Assembly: GCA_031393505.1 (NCBI GenBank)
Contig: JANMVX010000270.1
Location: 12,542 to 76,541, forward strand
DNA from: JANYHF01 sp031393505
GTDB taxonomy: Bacteria > Pseudomonadota > Alphaproteobacteria > Rhizobiales > Hyphomicrobiaceae
Direction: 5' to 3'
DNA length: 64,000 nucleotides
Part shown: piece after piece, positions 17,601 through 25,314 of the stretch
Layout of the letters: each line of letters begins with the position of its first letter
Numbering within the stretch: the stretch's first letter is position 1
Made by a program: the position numbers and the translations under genes
The notes under the pieces: generated by a model
What the model was told of the DNA's origin: nothing
The model's input: only the letters and a program-made list of their open reading frames with translations
Databases searched by the model: none

Positions 17601-17815
17601 GAGAACTGCCGCTCCAGGATCGAGGCGACCGAGGCGGCCATGGTCTCGGGGGAGGCGCCGGGCAGGTTCGCGCTGACCTGAATGGTCGGGAAATCCACGC
17701 GCGGCACGGCCGCCACCGGCAGCAAGCGGTAAGCGAACAGTCCGGCGGCCACGAACGAGACCATCAGCAGAATGGTCATCACCGGGCGGCGGATGCACAG
17801 TTCGGAGATGTTCAT
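14645..17815 (-). CDS. RND (HAE1-type) efflux pump inner-membrane permease
   Basis: A 1056-residue resistance-nodulation-division pump of MdtB/MdtC/AcrB type: N-terminal TM1 (MTILLMVSFVAAGLFAYRLL), first periplasmic porter loop, a block of TM helices with VGFVVDDAIVMLENITRH (the paired aspartates of the proton relay in TM4), a second periplasmic loop and a second TM block (AMIGLVMLIGIVKKNSIMMVDFA). Full family length, no truncation. It exports drugs or other amphiphiles using the proton gradient together with the adaptor encoded upstream and an outer-membrane channel that is not in this window. The adaptor-pump gap is unusually long (330 bp) because two nested repeats lie in it. Confidence 0.95.
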   Translation of the reverse strand: MNISELCIRRPVMTILLMVSFVAAGLFAYRLLPVAAVPRVDFPTIQVSANLPGASPETMAASVASILERQFSTIAGLTSMNSSSSLGSTSVTLQFDLNRNIDAAALDVQSALATAGRRMPATMTSPPSFRKVNPADQPILFLVLSSKQLLLSDVDAFAQNSILPTVSSLPGVAQVQIFGTQKYAVRIRANLDALAARGLTIVDLQNALNNANANAPVGAFSDGGRNVILDATGPLTKAADYKPVVVTWANGAQVRVEDVADVKDGVENELNASWLGKDRGIILAVQRQPDANTVATVDNVMATLPKIRASLPAGVELSVLSDRSTSIRNAVSDVTKSLMLAVGLVVAVIYLFLGSFRATLIPAIALPISLIGTFAAMYAMGHSIDNISLLALTLCVGFVVDDAIVMLENITRHIEMGKQPMEAALIGSREVGFTILSMTLSLVAVFIPIIFMGGVIGRMFSEFGLDLSAAILISGIVSLTLTPMLCSRLLKAQDGKHRMGLLPMLFNWLFGHVSSAYKWTLRATLSLQWLMILIALGTLYGAISLYGSIPKGFFPQEDNGLLTASSVGPDDATFANMTIWQKQLADIVAKDKDVASMMTTVGGGGADNQNSGRMFINLRDKPARKDSADAIIQRLRKATSEVAGVRIFFQPVQSMSFGGGPSRSQYQFTLQSTDLAALREWSPKLVDAMGKIPGVLDVNSDQKLNARTAYVTIDRDAAARLGVNPTAVRNMLYSAYGTRVVSTIYAPQDTYSVILEADPKYASLQDLLRKLSIRAGGAIPSANGAGGSATLVPLDAIAHVDQKATALEVNHLGQLPSVTVSFNLAPGVALGDASTRIDQAARNLGMPASITMSFQGTAQLFQAALGNQGLLLTAAVLVVYIVLGILYESFLHPLTILSGLPSAGIGALLALSWYGMDLSVIAMIGLVMLIGIVKKNSIMMVDFALERKREGVSSREAIAEAAEMRFRPIMMTTFAAVLGVLPIALGTGAGAELRQPLGIAVVGGLAISQLLTLYITPAVFLAFERLAGLFVRRPKAAIHAQESLTRGGQLAATPAE

Positions 17816-17847
17816 GGCGCGTCTCTTCTCAGCGGATGAATTTTTTT

Positions 17848-18128
17848 CCTCTCCCCCTTCTTAGGAGGAGAGGAGACCGCGTCTGGAGATAAACGGGGAC
17901 AGTTTACTTATATCGCGCTGAAGGAGCGCAGTTGTCGGAAAAGTGGCGACGCGATATAAGTAAACTGTCCCCGTTTATCTCCAAGAGCCACGCGGTCGGT
18001 GAGGGGCAGCCGCTTGCTCCGCACCCCTCACCACCGGTACGGAGCAAGCGGCTGCCCCTCATCCGGCCCTGTTTCCTCGCGCTTCGCGCTCGGCGGCCAC
18101 CTTCTCCCCCTGAAGAAGGGGGAGAAGG
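17848..18128. repeat. Multi-hairpin repeat, copy 1, with a nested palindrome
   Basis: Same order of parts as the copies at 30483, 54391 (reverse) and 59981. These are a terminal hairpin (CCTCTCCCCC / GGAGGAGAGG), the words GACCGCGT and ACGCGGTC that form a stem, an inverted pair GAGGGGCAGCCGCTTGCTCC / GGAGCAAGCGGCTGCCCCTC, then CTCATCCGG and a closing hairpin (CCTTCTCCCCC / GGGGGAGAAGG). In the other copies a ~20-nt GC-rich loop separates GACCGCGTCT from CAAGAGCCACGCGGTC. Here that loop is replaced by a 98-bp palindrome (17885-17982). It lies between the efflux adaptor and pump genes. Confidence 0.88.
17885..17982. repeat. GGGGACAG-type palindrome nested inside the larger repeat
   Basis: The arms 17885-17917 and 17950-17982 are perfect 33-bp reverse complements, containing GGGGACAGTTTACTTATA. 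The 32-nt loop contains GAAGGAGCG, close to the loop of the 14526 element. Flanks on both sides match the long multi-hairpin repeat, so this is an insertion or replacement within it. Confidence 0.9.
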
Positions 18129-18145
18129 AAAGCAGAGCCTCGCCA

Positions 18146-19477
18146 CTAGCCGTCCTTGGCCGCGTCGGCGCTGGACGTCTTCAGCGAGTTGTCCTTTTTG
18201 CCCCCGCCGTCCTTGGATGAACGCACCTCGGCTCCATCGGTGAGCGCGCCCTGGCCTTGCACCACCACCTCGTCGCCGACGGCCAATCCGGTCGCCACGA
18301 TGGTGTCGCTGCCCGAAGCGCGCGCGATGGTGATCGGCTTCAAGACGGCCTTCTTGTCGGCGACGGCATACACATAGGGTCCGCTCTGCCCGAACAGCAC
18401 GGCGACCGACGGCACGACGATGGCGTTCTCGTCGACGCCGGTTTGCAGTTCGATGGTTGCGAATGCGCCCGGCCACAAGACTTCCGCCGGGTTCGGCATG
18501 GCGGCCTTGACCTGCACGGTATCGGTCGCGGCATCGACGGAATTCTCCATAAAGGCGATTTTTCCGCTGGGGGCATCGGCCGCATCCTTGAGACGAACGC
18601 TTGCCGCGTCGGCGGCCATGGCCTTGCGCACTTCGGCCAGCCGGGCTTGCGGCAGCGCAAACGTGACGTAAATCGGATCGATCTGGTTGACGGTCGCCAG
18701 CACATCGCCGGTGCGCGCGAAAGCGCCCGCCTTGGCCGCGATGGAGCCGATGCGGCCCGACACCGGGGCGGTGATGGTGACGAACGACAGCGAGGTTTCG
18801 ACCCCGGTCTTCTGCGCGGTATCGACGGCCATTTGCGCCTTGGTCAGGTTAGCGGTCGTCAGCGCCGCCTCGCGCGATTGAGGCGTCAGGAACTTCAGTT
18901 TCAGCAGGTCTTCGGCGCGCGCAAGGTCGCGAGAATTCTGGTCCAGCTGCGCCTGATCCTTCTGGATCAACGCATTGGCCTGGGCCAGCTGCGCCCTCAG
19001 CGCCCGGTCGTCGAGCTGGAACAGCACATCGCCTTTGGCGACCAGCGCGCCCTCGGCGACGCCAACCTCCAGGATCTGGCTGTCCAGACGGGGACGGATG
19101 GCGATCGAGGCCATGGATTGCACTGTGCCCACGCCGGTGAAAATAACGGGCACGGATTTCTGCTCGACCGGCTTGGTCACGACAACAGCCGGTCCGCCCT
19201 TGCCGCCGCCTTTACCGGACTTGCCACCGGTTCCAGCAGCTGTTGCGGCATCACCAGATTTGCCATCTCCCTTGCCGGCGAGGGTTCCGCCATCAGCCGA
19301 CGCCGCAGGCTTCTCGGCCCAGGGATAATACTGCGTCCGCAGCGCTGCAGCTTGCGGCAAGGTCTTGTCGGCCAGTGCTATCAACCCGGCAGGATCACCC
19401 ACGCCGGCGGGGCGCACGACCCATAGCGCCGCCGCCGCAACGAGCATGGTCGCCAGGAAGCTCAGAAAACGACGCAT
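18146..19477 (-). CDS. RND efflux periplasmic adaptor (membrane fusion protein)
   Basis: About 443 residues. An N-terminal signal/anchor (RRFLSFLATMLVAAAALWVV) is followed by a Gly/Lys/Ser-rich linker (about residues 80-105), then the adaptor body: VFTGVGTVQSMASIAIRPRL-type barrel-sandwich start, helical hairpin (LAQANALIQKDQAQLDQNSR) and beta-barrel. The second half of the lipoyl motif is ITAPVSGRIGSIAAKAGAFA. It would link the pump encoded downstream to an outer-membrane channel. I prefer ATG 19477 (GGA 7 nt upstream) over ATG 19489. The long Gly/Lys linker is unusual for MdtA-like adaptors. Confidence 0.92.
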   Translation of the reverse strand: MRRFLSFLATMLVAAAALWVVRPAGVGDPAGLIALADKTLPQAAALRTQYYPWAEKPAASADGGTLAGKGDGKSGDAATAAGTGGKSGKGGGKGGPAVVVTKPVEQKSVPVIFTGVGTVQSMASIAIRPRLDSQILEVGVAEGALVAKGDVLFQLDDRALRAQLAQANALIQKDQAQLDQNSRDLARAEDLLKLKFLTPQSREAALTTANLTKAQMAVDTAQKTGVETSLSFVTITAPVSGRIGSIAAKAGAFARTGDVLATVNQIDPIYVTFALPQARLAEVRKAMAADAASVRLKDAADAPSGKIAFMENSVDAATDTVQVKAAMPNPAEVLWPGAFATIELQTGVDENAIVVPSVAVLFGQSGPYVYAVADKKAVLKPITIARASGSDTIVATGLAVGDEVVVQGQGALTDGAEVRSSKDGGGKKDNSLKTSSADAAKDG

Positions 19478-19693
19478 GTAATGTTCCATTCCTGCCGGCC
19501 GCCGGGACGCTCGGGGTCTCACAAGTCGCAAGGCGTGCTGTTGGTAAACGTTGCTGCACCGCAAAAACCGTCGGGTATGTCTTTGCATCTAAACCTGTTG
19601 CCAACCATTTTCATCTCACAATTGGGTAAGTTGGCGGCATGGTTGCCCGGTTCCGCCCGGAAAATTGTCCTTTGACGAAAAGGCGCCCCGATC

Positions 19694-20137
19694 GTGTCAG
19701 CCCGCATCGCCAAGCCCACTGCCGAACCCAGCCTGTTGGCGGTTAAGGACCTGCGCATCACGCCGGACGCCATCCGCGTGGGCGCGTCGTCGGTGGCCCT
19801 GGCGGGCATGACGTCCTATCGGATCGACGTGAAGGTCGAGGAGGCGCAGCGCCTCGGCAACATCATCATGACCAACCTTTACATCGCGGCGACCTGCGCC
19901 TTCCTGATCGGCATCCTGTCCGAGTATCTCACTTCGCGGTTTAATCTCGCTGTGGGCCTGTTCGGTCTCTTGTCGGTCGCGGCCATCGATGACCTGTTGC
20001 GCTCCAAGGGGCTGACCCTGTATCGGATGTTGCTGCAAGGCCCCAAGGGCGAAATCCTGGCCTATGTCACGGCCGACGGCGCGATAATGGAGAAGGCGGC
20101 AGCGGCGATGGACCGGATTTTGCCGCGCATCGCCTGA
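19694..20137 (+). CDS. Small membrane protein, DUF6232-like
   Basis: A 147-residue protein starting at GTG 19694. An N-terminal beta-rich part (VKDLRITPDAIRVGASSVAL followed by GMTSYRID) precedes two hydrophobic segments (about residues 60-80 and 85-100) and a C-terminal amphipathic helix (IMEKAAAAMDRILPRIA). This layout resembles DUF6232-type proteins, where a strand-rich N-terminus defines a residue set at the membrane. The match is from memory and tentative. It is 47 bp upstream of gltX on the same strand and may be cotranscribed. Confidence 0.6.
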   Translation: MSARIAKPTAEPSLLAVKDLRITPDAIRVGASSVALAGMTSYRIDVKVEEAQRLGNIIMTNLYIAATCAFLIGILSEYLTSRFNLAVGLFGLLSVAAIDDLLRSKGLTLYRMLLQGPKGEILAYVTADGAIMEKAAAAMDRILPRIA

Positions 20138-20184
20138 TCGGTTTTTGGGCCAAACCGCACGGCTATCTTTGGAGCGACGCCGCC

Positions 20185-21549
20185 ATGCCGACAAAAGTAC
20201 GCTTTGCGCCGAGCCCGACGGGACGGCTGCACATCGGCAATCTCCGGCCGGCCCTGTTGAACTGGCTGTTCGCGCGCCGCACGGGAGGAAAATTCCTGCT
20301 GCGCATCGACGATACGGATCGGGAGCGCTCGCGTGAGGATCTAGTCGACGCCATCAAGGCCGACCTGACCTGGCTGGGACTGACGTGGGACGAATTCGAT
20401 CGTCAGAGCCTGCGCTCCGAGCGCTATGACGCGGTCGTTGAGACGTTGAAGGCCTCGGGCCGGCTCTATGCCTGCTACGAAACGCCCGACGAACTCGACC
20501 GCCGCCGCAAGCGCCAACTCGCCGCCAACCAGCCGCCGATCTACAACCGGGCGGGATTGCGGCTGACGGCGGACGAGCGCGGAAAACTGGAGGCCGAGGG
20601 CCGCAAGCCGCACTGGCGGTTTCTCTTGGCAAATTTCCAGGGGACGCCGGATAAAATTCAGCGTACCGAGGTCGTCTGGGAGGACATGATCCGTGGCCGC
20701 CAGATGGTCGACCTCGCCTCCCTGTCCGATCCCGTGCTGCTGCGCGAGGACGGAGCCGCGCTTTATACATTGTGCAGCGTTGTCGACGACATCGACCACG
20801 GCATCACGCACATCATCCGCGGCGAGGACCACGTCACCAACACTGGCGTGCAGATCGACATTTTCCGCGCCTTGCAGGCCGCGCCGCCTGCCTTTGCCCA
20901 CCACAGCCTGTTCGTCGGCCCTGATGGCGAGGCCTTGTCCAAGCGGCTGGGCAGCCTGTCGCTCGGCGCCTTCCGCGAGGCAGGACTGGAGCCGATGGCG
21001 TTGACCAGTTACGTCGCGGCGCTGGGCACCTCAGATCCGGTCGAGCCGTTCGCCGACATGGCGGGGCTGGCGGCGCGCTTCGACTTGGCCAAGCTCTCGC
21101 GCTCGCCCGCCCGCTTCGATGAGCGCGAACTGGCCGAGCTCAACGCCAAATTGCTGCATGGCCTGCCGTTTCAGGCGGTTGCGGAAAAATTGCACGCGAT
21201 ATGTCCTGAGGCTGACGACGCCTTGTGGCTGGCGACGCGTGGCAATCTCAGGACGCTCGCGGACATCGTGCGTTGGCAGCAGGTCGTCGCAGGGTCCATC
21301 GAATCCACCCTTGAGGACCCCGAGTTCTGCACGGCGGCCGCAAACGCGCTGCCGGCCGAGCCGTGGTCGGACGCCACCTGGGTCGCATGGACGTCGGCTC
21401 TCAAGCAGTCGACCGGCCGCAAGGGACGCGACTTGTTCCATCCCCTGCGGTTGGCCATGACGGGCGCCGACGCCGGTCCGGAAATGAAGGTGCTGCTGCC
21501 CCTGATCGGACGGGCAAAGACGATCTCCCGCCTGAACGGCAAAGGCTAG
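20185..21549 (+). CDS. gltX: Glutamate--tRNA ligase
   Basis: A 454-residue class I aminoacyl-tRNA synthetase charging tRNA-Glu (or, if nondiscriminating, also tRNA-Gln). The N-terminal RFAPSPTGRLHIGNLRPAL carries the HIGH signature (HIGN), and the KMSKS-like loop is LSKRLGS at about residue 250. Length fits the shorter alphaproteobacterial GltX type; many alphaproteobacteria have two gltX paralogues. The C-terminal anticodon-binding part is present, so the gene is intact. The stop overlaps the stop of the convergent YARHG gene (shared CTAG at 21546-21549). Confidence 0.95.
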   Translation: MPTKVRFAPSPTGRLHIGNLRPALLNWLFARRTGGKFLLRIDDTDRERSREDLVDAIKADLTWLGLTWDEFDRQSLRSERYDAVVETLKASGRLYACYETPDELDRRRKRQLAANQPPIYNRAGLRLTADERGKLEAEGRKPHWRFLLANFQGTPDKIQRTEVVWEDMIRGRQMVDLASLSDPVLLREDGAALYTLCSVVDDIDHGITHIIRGEDHVTNTGVQIDIFRALQAAPPAFAHHSLFVGPDGEALSKRLGSLSLGAFREAGLEPMALTSYVAALGTSDPVEPFADMAGLAARFDLAKLSRSPARFDERELAELNAKLLHGLPFQAVAEKLHAICPEADDALWLATRGNLRTLADIVRWQQVVAGSIESTLEDPEFCTAAANALPAEPWSDATWVAWTSALKQSTGRKGRDLFHPLRLAMTGADAGPEMKVLLPLIGRAKTISRLNGKG

Positions 21550-21890
21550 CCGCCGTAGTTGCACCCTTTGGCGGCTTCGACCTTGCGGACAGTGGCCACG
21601 TTGGCGCGCTCAAAAGCGTTCAATGGCACAGCGCCCTGGTCGTTAATGTAACATCCATCGTTGCCCAACTCATCGATGCCTGTCTGGGTCTTGAAGCAGT
21701 AGCCGCGATCCTTGTAGATGCCATTGCGGACGTTCCAGAGCAGTTGGCAGGTGAACTCATACAATGGCTTCTTAGGGAAATAGTTGGTGCTCGTGCAACC
21801 GATGATCTCGTAGCAGCTGTTGGCATGAGCTGGCGCGACGGCAAGGAACGGTGCGATCAGGACGGCGGCGATAAGCGGTGATCGGCGCAT
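21546..21890 (-). CDS. Secreted YARHG-domain protein
   Basis: A 114-residue protein with a clear signal peptide (RRSPLIAAVLIAPFLAVAPA, cleavage near AHA-NS). The mature part contains a YARHG-like motif, CQLLWNVRNGIYKDRGYCF, the pattern of a tryptophan-rich extracellular domain found in bacterial surface proteins. Five or more cysteines (SCYEIIGC, CQLLW, GYCF, DGCY, GCNYGG) suggest disulfides. Function unknown. It is convergent with gltX and the two stop codons share four bases, so neither 3' end can change without affecting the other. Confidence 0.78.
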   Translation of the reverse strand: MRRSPLIAAVLIAPFLAVAPAHANSCYEIIGCTSTNYFPKKPLYEFTCQLLWNVRNGIYKDRGYCFKTQTGIDELGNDGCYINDQGAVPLNAFERANVATVRKVEAAKGCNYGG

Positions 21891-22077
21891 GGCGATGAAA
21901 CTCCTGAAGGTGGTCAGAGCGTTCGGTGGCGCGATCGGGTCCGAGAGTTCGAGGTTGGGTCGCGCGAGGTCCCTTGGCACTTCTTTTCGCAGCCACCATA
22001 TCGGCAGACACATGAATGGGGCATGGCTAAACCTAGGGTGCCACAAATCGTGCTACGAGCAAGACAATGAGGGTTAG

Positions 22078-22599
22078 ATGGCAAATGAGACAGCGCCGAA
22101 AACGCGACTTCAAACTCTGGAGGCGATACCGGAACGGCTGGTCCTTGCCAGTCGCTGGCTGCTCTTGGTGTTCTATATCGTCCTGATCCTGGCGTTGGCT
22201 TTGTATGCGTTGTCATTCGTCGCCCACTTCGTCGGGTTGATACCGACAATCTTCAGCCTGTCCGAGGACGACGTCATCCTGCACATGCTGGGGCTGGTCG
22301 ACGCCGCGCTGGTCGCGAGCCTCGTGATCATGGTCATCATCAGTGGTTACGACAACTTCATCCGGCCGATCGCCGCCGGCGTCAGCGGTCTCGATTGGGT
22401 CGGCAATCTCGATTCTGGCGGACTGAAAATCAAGATCGCCGCCTCGATCGTGGCTATCACCTCGATCAAATTGCTGGAGGTGATGCTCAATGCAAGCCAC
22501 TACACCAACGAACAGATCGCCTGGGCAGTGGGGCTACATTTGACGTTCGTTGTGTCGGCTGTGGGACTCGGCGTGTTGGAGCGCCTGACGCGGCATTGA
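22078..22599 (+). CDS. UPF0114 (YqhA-like) membrane protein
   Basis: A 173-residue inner-membrane protein of the UPF0114 / YqhA family. Signatures are RWLLLVFYIVLILALALYA (first helix), DDVILHMLGLVDAALVASLV and VIMVIISGYDNFI, then the cytoplasmic stretch ASIVAITSIKLLEVML. Four transmembrane helices. The biological role of the family is not established. Start at ATG 22078 with GAGGGTTAG just upstream. It is followed by a short remnant of the GGGGACAG repeat and then convergent PBP1A. Confidence 0.9.
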   Translation: MANETAPKTRLQTLEAIPERLVLASRWLLLVFYIVLILALALYALSFVAHFVGLIPTIFSLSEDDVILHMLGLVDAALVASLVIMVIISGYDNFIRPIAAGVSGLDWVGNLDSGGLKIKIAASIVAITSIKLLEVMLNASHYTNEQIAWAVGLHLTFVVSAVGLGVLERLTRH

Positions 22600-22606
22600 G
22601 CAGTGA

Positions 22607-22621
22607 ACTGTCCCCATTTAA
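22607..22621. repeat. Half-remnant of the GGGGACAG palindrome
   Basis: The bases AACTGTCCCCATTTA match one arm of the palindromes at 14526 and 17885 (ACTGTCCCCGTATTT / ACTGTCCCCGTTTAT). No partner arm is present nearby, so this may be a decayed copy or a chance match. It lies 8 nt after the UPF0114 stop, between convergent genes. Confidence 0.4.
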
Positions 22622-22638
22622 TGCCACGTTCATGCCCG

Positions 22639-25119
22639 TCAGTACAACCCGCCCGTGCCGTTCGAGAGGCTGGCGCCCTGATCGGCGTTTCCGCCGGCGT
22701 CGCCTTGGGCGAGATTGCTCGAGTCCGGCGGATCGGTATCGGGCTTGAAGGCCTCGACGATGGACTCCGGATCGTCGGCCGTCGCCCGGGCGCCGGTGTG
22801 GCGGTCGATGCGCACCAGTTTTATGCCCGGCGGAATACGGAACGGGACGGCCGGCTTGTCCTTCAGCGCCTCGATCAGGAAGTCGCGCGCGATCGGCGCG
22901 GCGACTAGGCCGCCAGTGGTCTGGTCGCCCATCGGTTTTGGCGTGTCGAAGCCGACGAACACGCCGACCACGAGGTCGGGCGTGAAGCCAACGAACCAAG
23001 CGTCCTTGGCCTGATTGGTCGTGCCGGTCTTGCCCGCGACGGGCTTGCCGACGGCCTTCAGCGCCGTGCCGGTGCCGCGCTGCACGACGCCCTCCATCAT
23101 GGAGGTGATCTGGTAGGCGGTATGGGGATCGATGACCTGGCGGGTATCGGGATCAGTCTCGTCGGCGCGGAAGTCGGGCTCGTCCTGGCCCTCCCACTTG
23201 GCCGCCTCGCAGCCGTCGCAGATGCGTTTGTCGTGGCGCATCACGGTCTTGCCAGTGCGGTCCTGGATGCGGTCGATCAGCGTCGCCGTGACCTTGTGGC
23301 CGCCGTTGGCGATGACGCAATAGCCGGTGGCGACGCGCAACAGCGAGGTTTCGCCCGAGCCGAGCGCGGTGGAAAGGACTGGCAACAGATTGTCATAGAC
23401 GCCGAACCGCTTGGCGTAGTCCGCGATCAGCGGCATCCCGACGTCCTGGGCCAAACGGACTGTCATCAGGTTGCGCGAATATTCGATGCCGGTGCGTAAG
23501 GTCGAGGGGCCGTAATACTTGCCCTTATAATTCTCCGGCTTCCAGATATCGAGGCCCGGCCCCTGCTCGATTTCGATGGGGGCGTCCAGGATCACGGAGG
23601 CCGGCGTGTAGCCATTGTCGAGCGCGGTGGCGTAAACGAACGGCTTAAAGGCGGAGCCGGGCTGTCGGCGGGCCTGCGTCACGCGGTCGAACTGGCTGGC
23701 GGCAAAACTGAAGCCGCCCACCAGGGACAGCACGCGCCCGGTATGCGGGTCCATGACAATGATGCCGCCGCCGACTTCGGGGATCTGCATCAACTGCCAC
23801 TGATCGGCGACCGTCGCCGAAGGCGCCACATAGATGATGTCGCCCGGTTGCAAGAGGCTATCGACACCCTTGCCCTTCTTGACGGCCCATTTGGCGCCAT
23901 CGAGGCCAACCGTGGCCTGCTCGCGCTTTTCGTCGAGCTTGCCATTGGCGACATGCGCCGGCTGCAGGCCAACCGTTGCGCTGTCGGCTGCAACCTCCAA
24001 AACGACGCCCAGGCGCCAGGGATCGATATCATTCCAGACATCGATCTGGCCGAGAGCCGCGCCCCACTCGCCAGCGGCGAGATCGATCTTGTTGACGGCC
24101 CCGCGCCAGCCCTTGGAGCGGTCATAGCGCACCATGCCGTCGACCAGCGCCTTTTTGGCCATGCGCTGGTAGCCCGGATCGAGCGTGGTGCGCACCGAGA
24201 GGCCGCCCGCCAACGCCTTTTCCTCGCCGAACATGTCCACCAGTTCGCGCCGTACGTCTTCGGCAAAGTACTCAGCCGCAAACACATGCGGGCTGACCTG
24301 ATGCATGTTGGTGTCCAGCGCCTTGTGGGAGAGCGCCTCGTCCAGCTGTGCTTTGTCGATGTAGCCGTTCTCGTACATTTGCCCGGCCACCCAGTTGCGC
24401 CGGGGCAGGGCCTTATCGGCATGCGTGATCGGGTCGTAATTGTTGGGCGCCTTGGGCAGCGAGGCCAGATAGGCCACCTCGTGCACGTTCAGCTCGTGCA
24501 GCTCCTTGCCGAAATAGTTCAGCGAGGCCGCAGCCACGCCATAGGAGCCCCGGCCGAGGTAGATTTCGTTCAGATAGAGTTCGAGGATCTGGTCCTTGGT
24601 GTAGGCATTCTCGATGCGCAGCGCGAGAATCGCCTCTTTGATTTTGCGGGTGAAGGAGCGCTCGTTGGTCAACAGGAAGTTCTTGGCCACCTGTTGGGTG
24701 ATGGTGGACGCGCCTTGCTTGCCCTTGTGCAGCACATAAGTGTTCACGACCGCGCGCATCATGCCGAGATAATCGAGGCCGTTGTGGCGGCGGAAATTCT
24801 TGTCCTCAGCCGACATAAAGGCGTTGACCAGCAAAGGCGGCATCGAGCTGATCGGCACGAAGATGCGCTTTTCGCGCGCATATTCGGCGATCAGGCTGCC
24901 GTCGCCAGCGTGCACGCGGGTCATCACCGGCGGCTCGTAGTGGCGCAGCACTTCGAAGTCCGGAAGATCCTTGGAGTATTGCGAGAATATGAAAGCGACG
25001 CCCGCCGCCGCGCACATCACCCCGACCACGCCGGCCGCAAAGACATAGCCGAGCAACCGCAGCGCCAGGCTTCGGGTCTTCTTCCGCTTGGCGGCTTGCG
25101 GAATGAAAGGCACGGCCAT
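22639..25119 (-). CDS. mrcA: Penicillin-binding protein 1A (bifunctional)
   Basis: An 826-residue class A PBP that polymerises and cross-links peptidoglycan at the inner membrane. A single N-terminal TM (about residues 17-45) precedes the glycosyltransferase domain with catalytic Glu105 in SAEDKNFRRHNG and the block QGASTITQQVAKN. The transpeptidase domain has the SxxK serine at S489 (RRQPGSAFKPF), SRN-type SxN (YSRNLM) and KTG (VAGKTGTTN). The disordered C-terminus is Gly/Asp-rich. In alphaproteobacteria the gene often follows a periplasmic amidase gene, as here, with rne divergent from the amidase. Gap to the amidase gene: 195 bp. Confidence 0.96.
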   Translation of the reverse strand: MAVPFIPQAAKRKKTRSLALRLLGYVFAAGVVGVMCAAAGVAFIFSQYSKDLPDFEVLRHYEPPVMTRVHAGDGSLIAEYAREKRIFVPISSMPPLLVNAFMSAEDKNFRRHNGLDYLGMMRAVVNTYVLHKGKQGASTITQQVAKNFLLTNERSFTRKIKEAILALRIENAYTKDQILELYLNEIYLGRGSYGVAAASLNYFGKELHELNVHEVAYLASLPKAPNNYDPITHADKALPRRNWVAGQMYENGYIDKAQLDEALSHKALDTNMHQVSPHVFAAEYFAEDVRRELVDMFGEEKALAGGLSVRTTLDPGYQRMAKKALVDGMVRYDRSKGWRGAVNKIDLAAGEWGAALGQIDVWNDIDPWRLGVVLEVAADSATVGLQPAHVANGKLDEKREQATVGLDGAKWAVKKGKGVDSLLQPGDIIYVAPSATVADQWQLMQIPEVGGGIIVMDPHTGRVLSLVGGFSFAASQFDRVTQARRQPGSAFKPFVYATALDNGYTPASVILDAPIEIEQGPGLDIWKPENYKGKYYGPSTLRTGIEYSRNLMTVRLAQDVGMPLIADYAKRFGVYDNLLPVLSTALGSGETSLLRVATGYCVIANGGHKVTATLIDRIQDRTGKTVMRHDKRICDGCEAAKWEGQDEPDFRADETDPDTRQVIDPHTAYQITSMMEGVVQRGTGTALKAVGKPVAGKTGTTNQAKDAWFVGFTPDLVVGVFVGFDTPKPMGDQTTGGLVAAPIARDFLIEALKDKPAVPFRIPPGIKLVRIDRHTGARATADDPESIVEAFKPDTDPPDSSNLAQGDAGGNADQGASLSNGTGGLY

Positions 25120-25314
25120 CGGTGGTCGATCCCAGATTTGTCAGTCGGGCCAAAGGGGGAGGCGGGGCCGTCGCCGGCCGCGTCGAACATACTCAGGAAT
25201 GTGGCGACAGCAGGCTGACGCGGTTACAACTCAACAGGCACGGTGTGCCGATGTGATAGGGCAAGGCGGCGGCCAACTCTATCACCGGCCCCACAGAATC
25301 CGCCCGGTGCGGCA

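Noticed and set aside
17848..18128. Insertion sequence with transposase
   Set aside because: The region contains only palindromic DNA and no ORF of transposase type, so it is listed as a repeat, not an IS.
23743..25218. A 491-codon open frame opposite PBP1A
   Set aside because: Antisense to a conserved PBP with intact catalytic motifs; composition is that of a shadow frame and it has no ribosome site.
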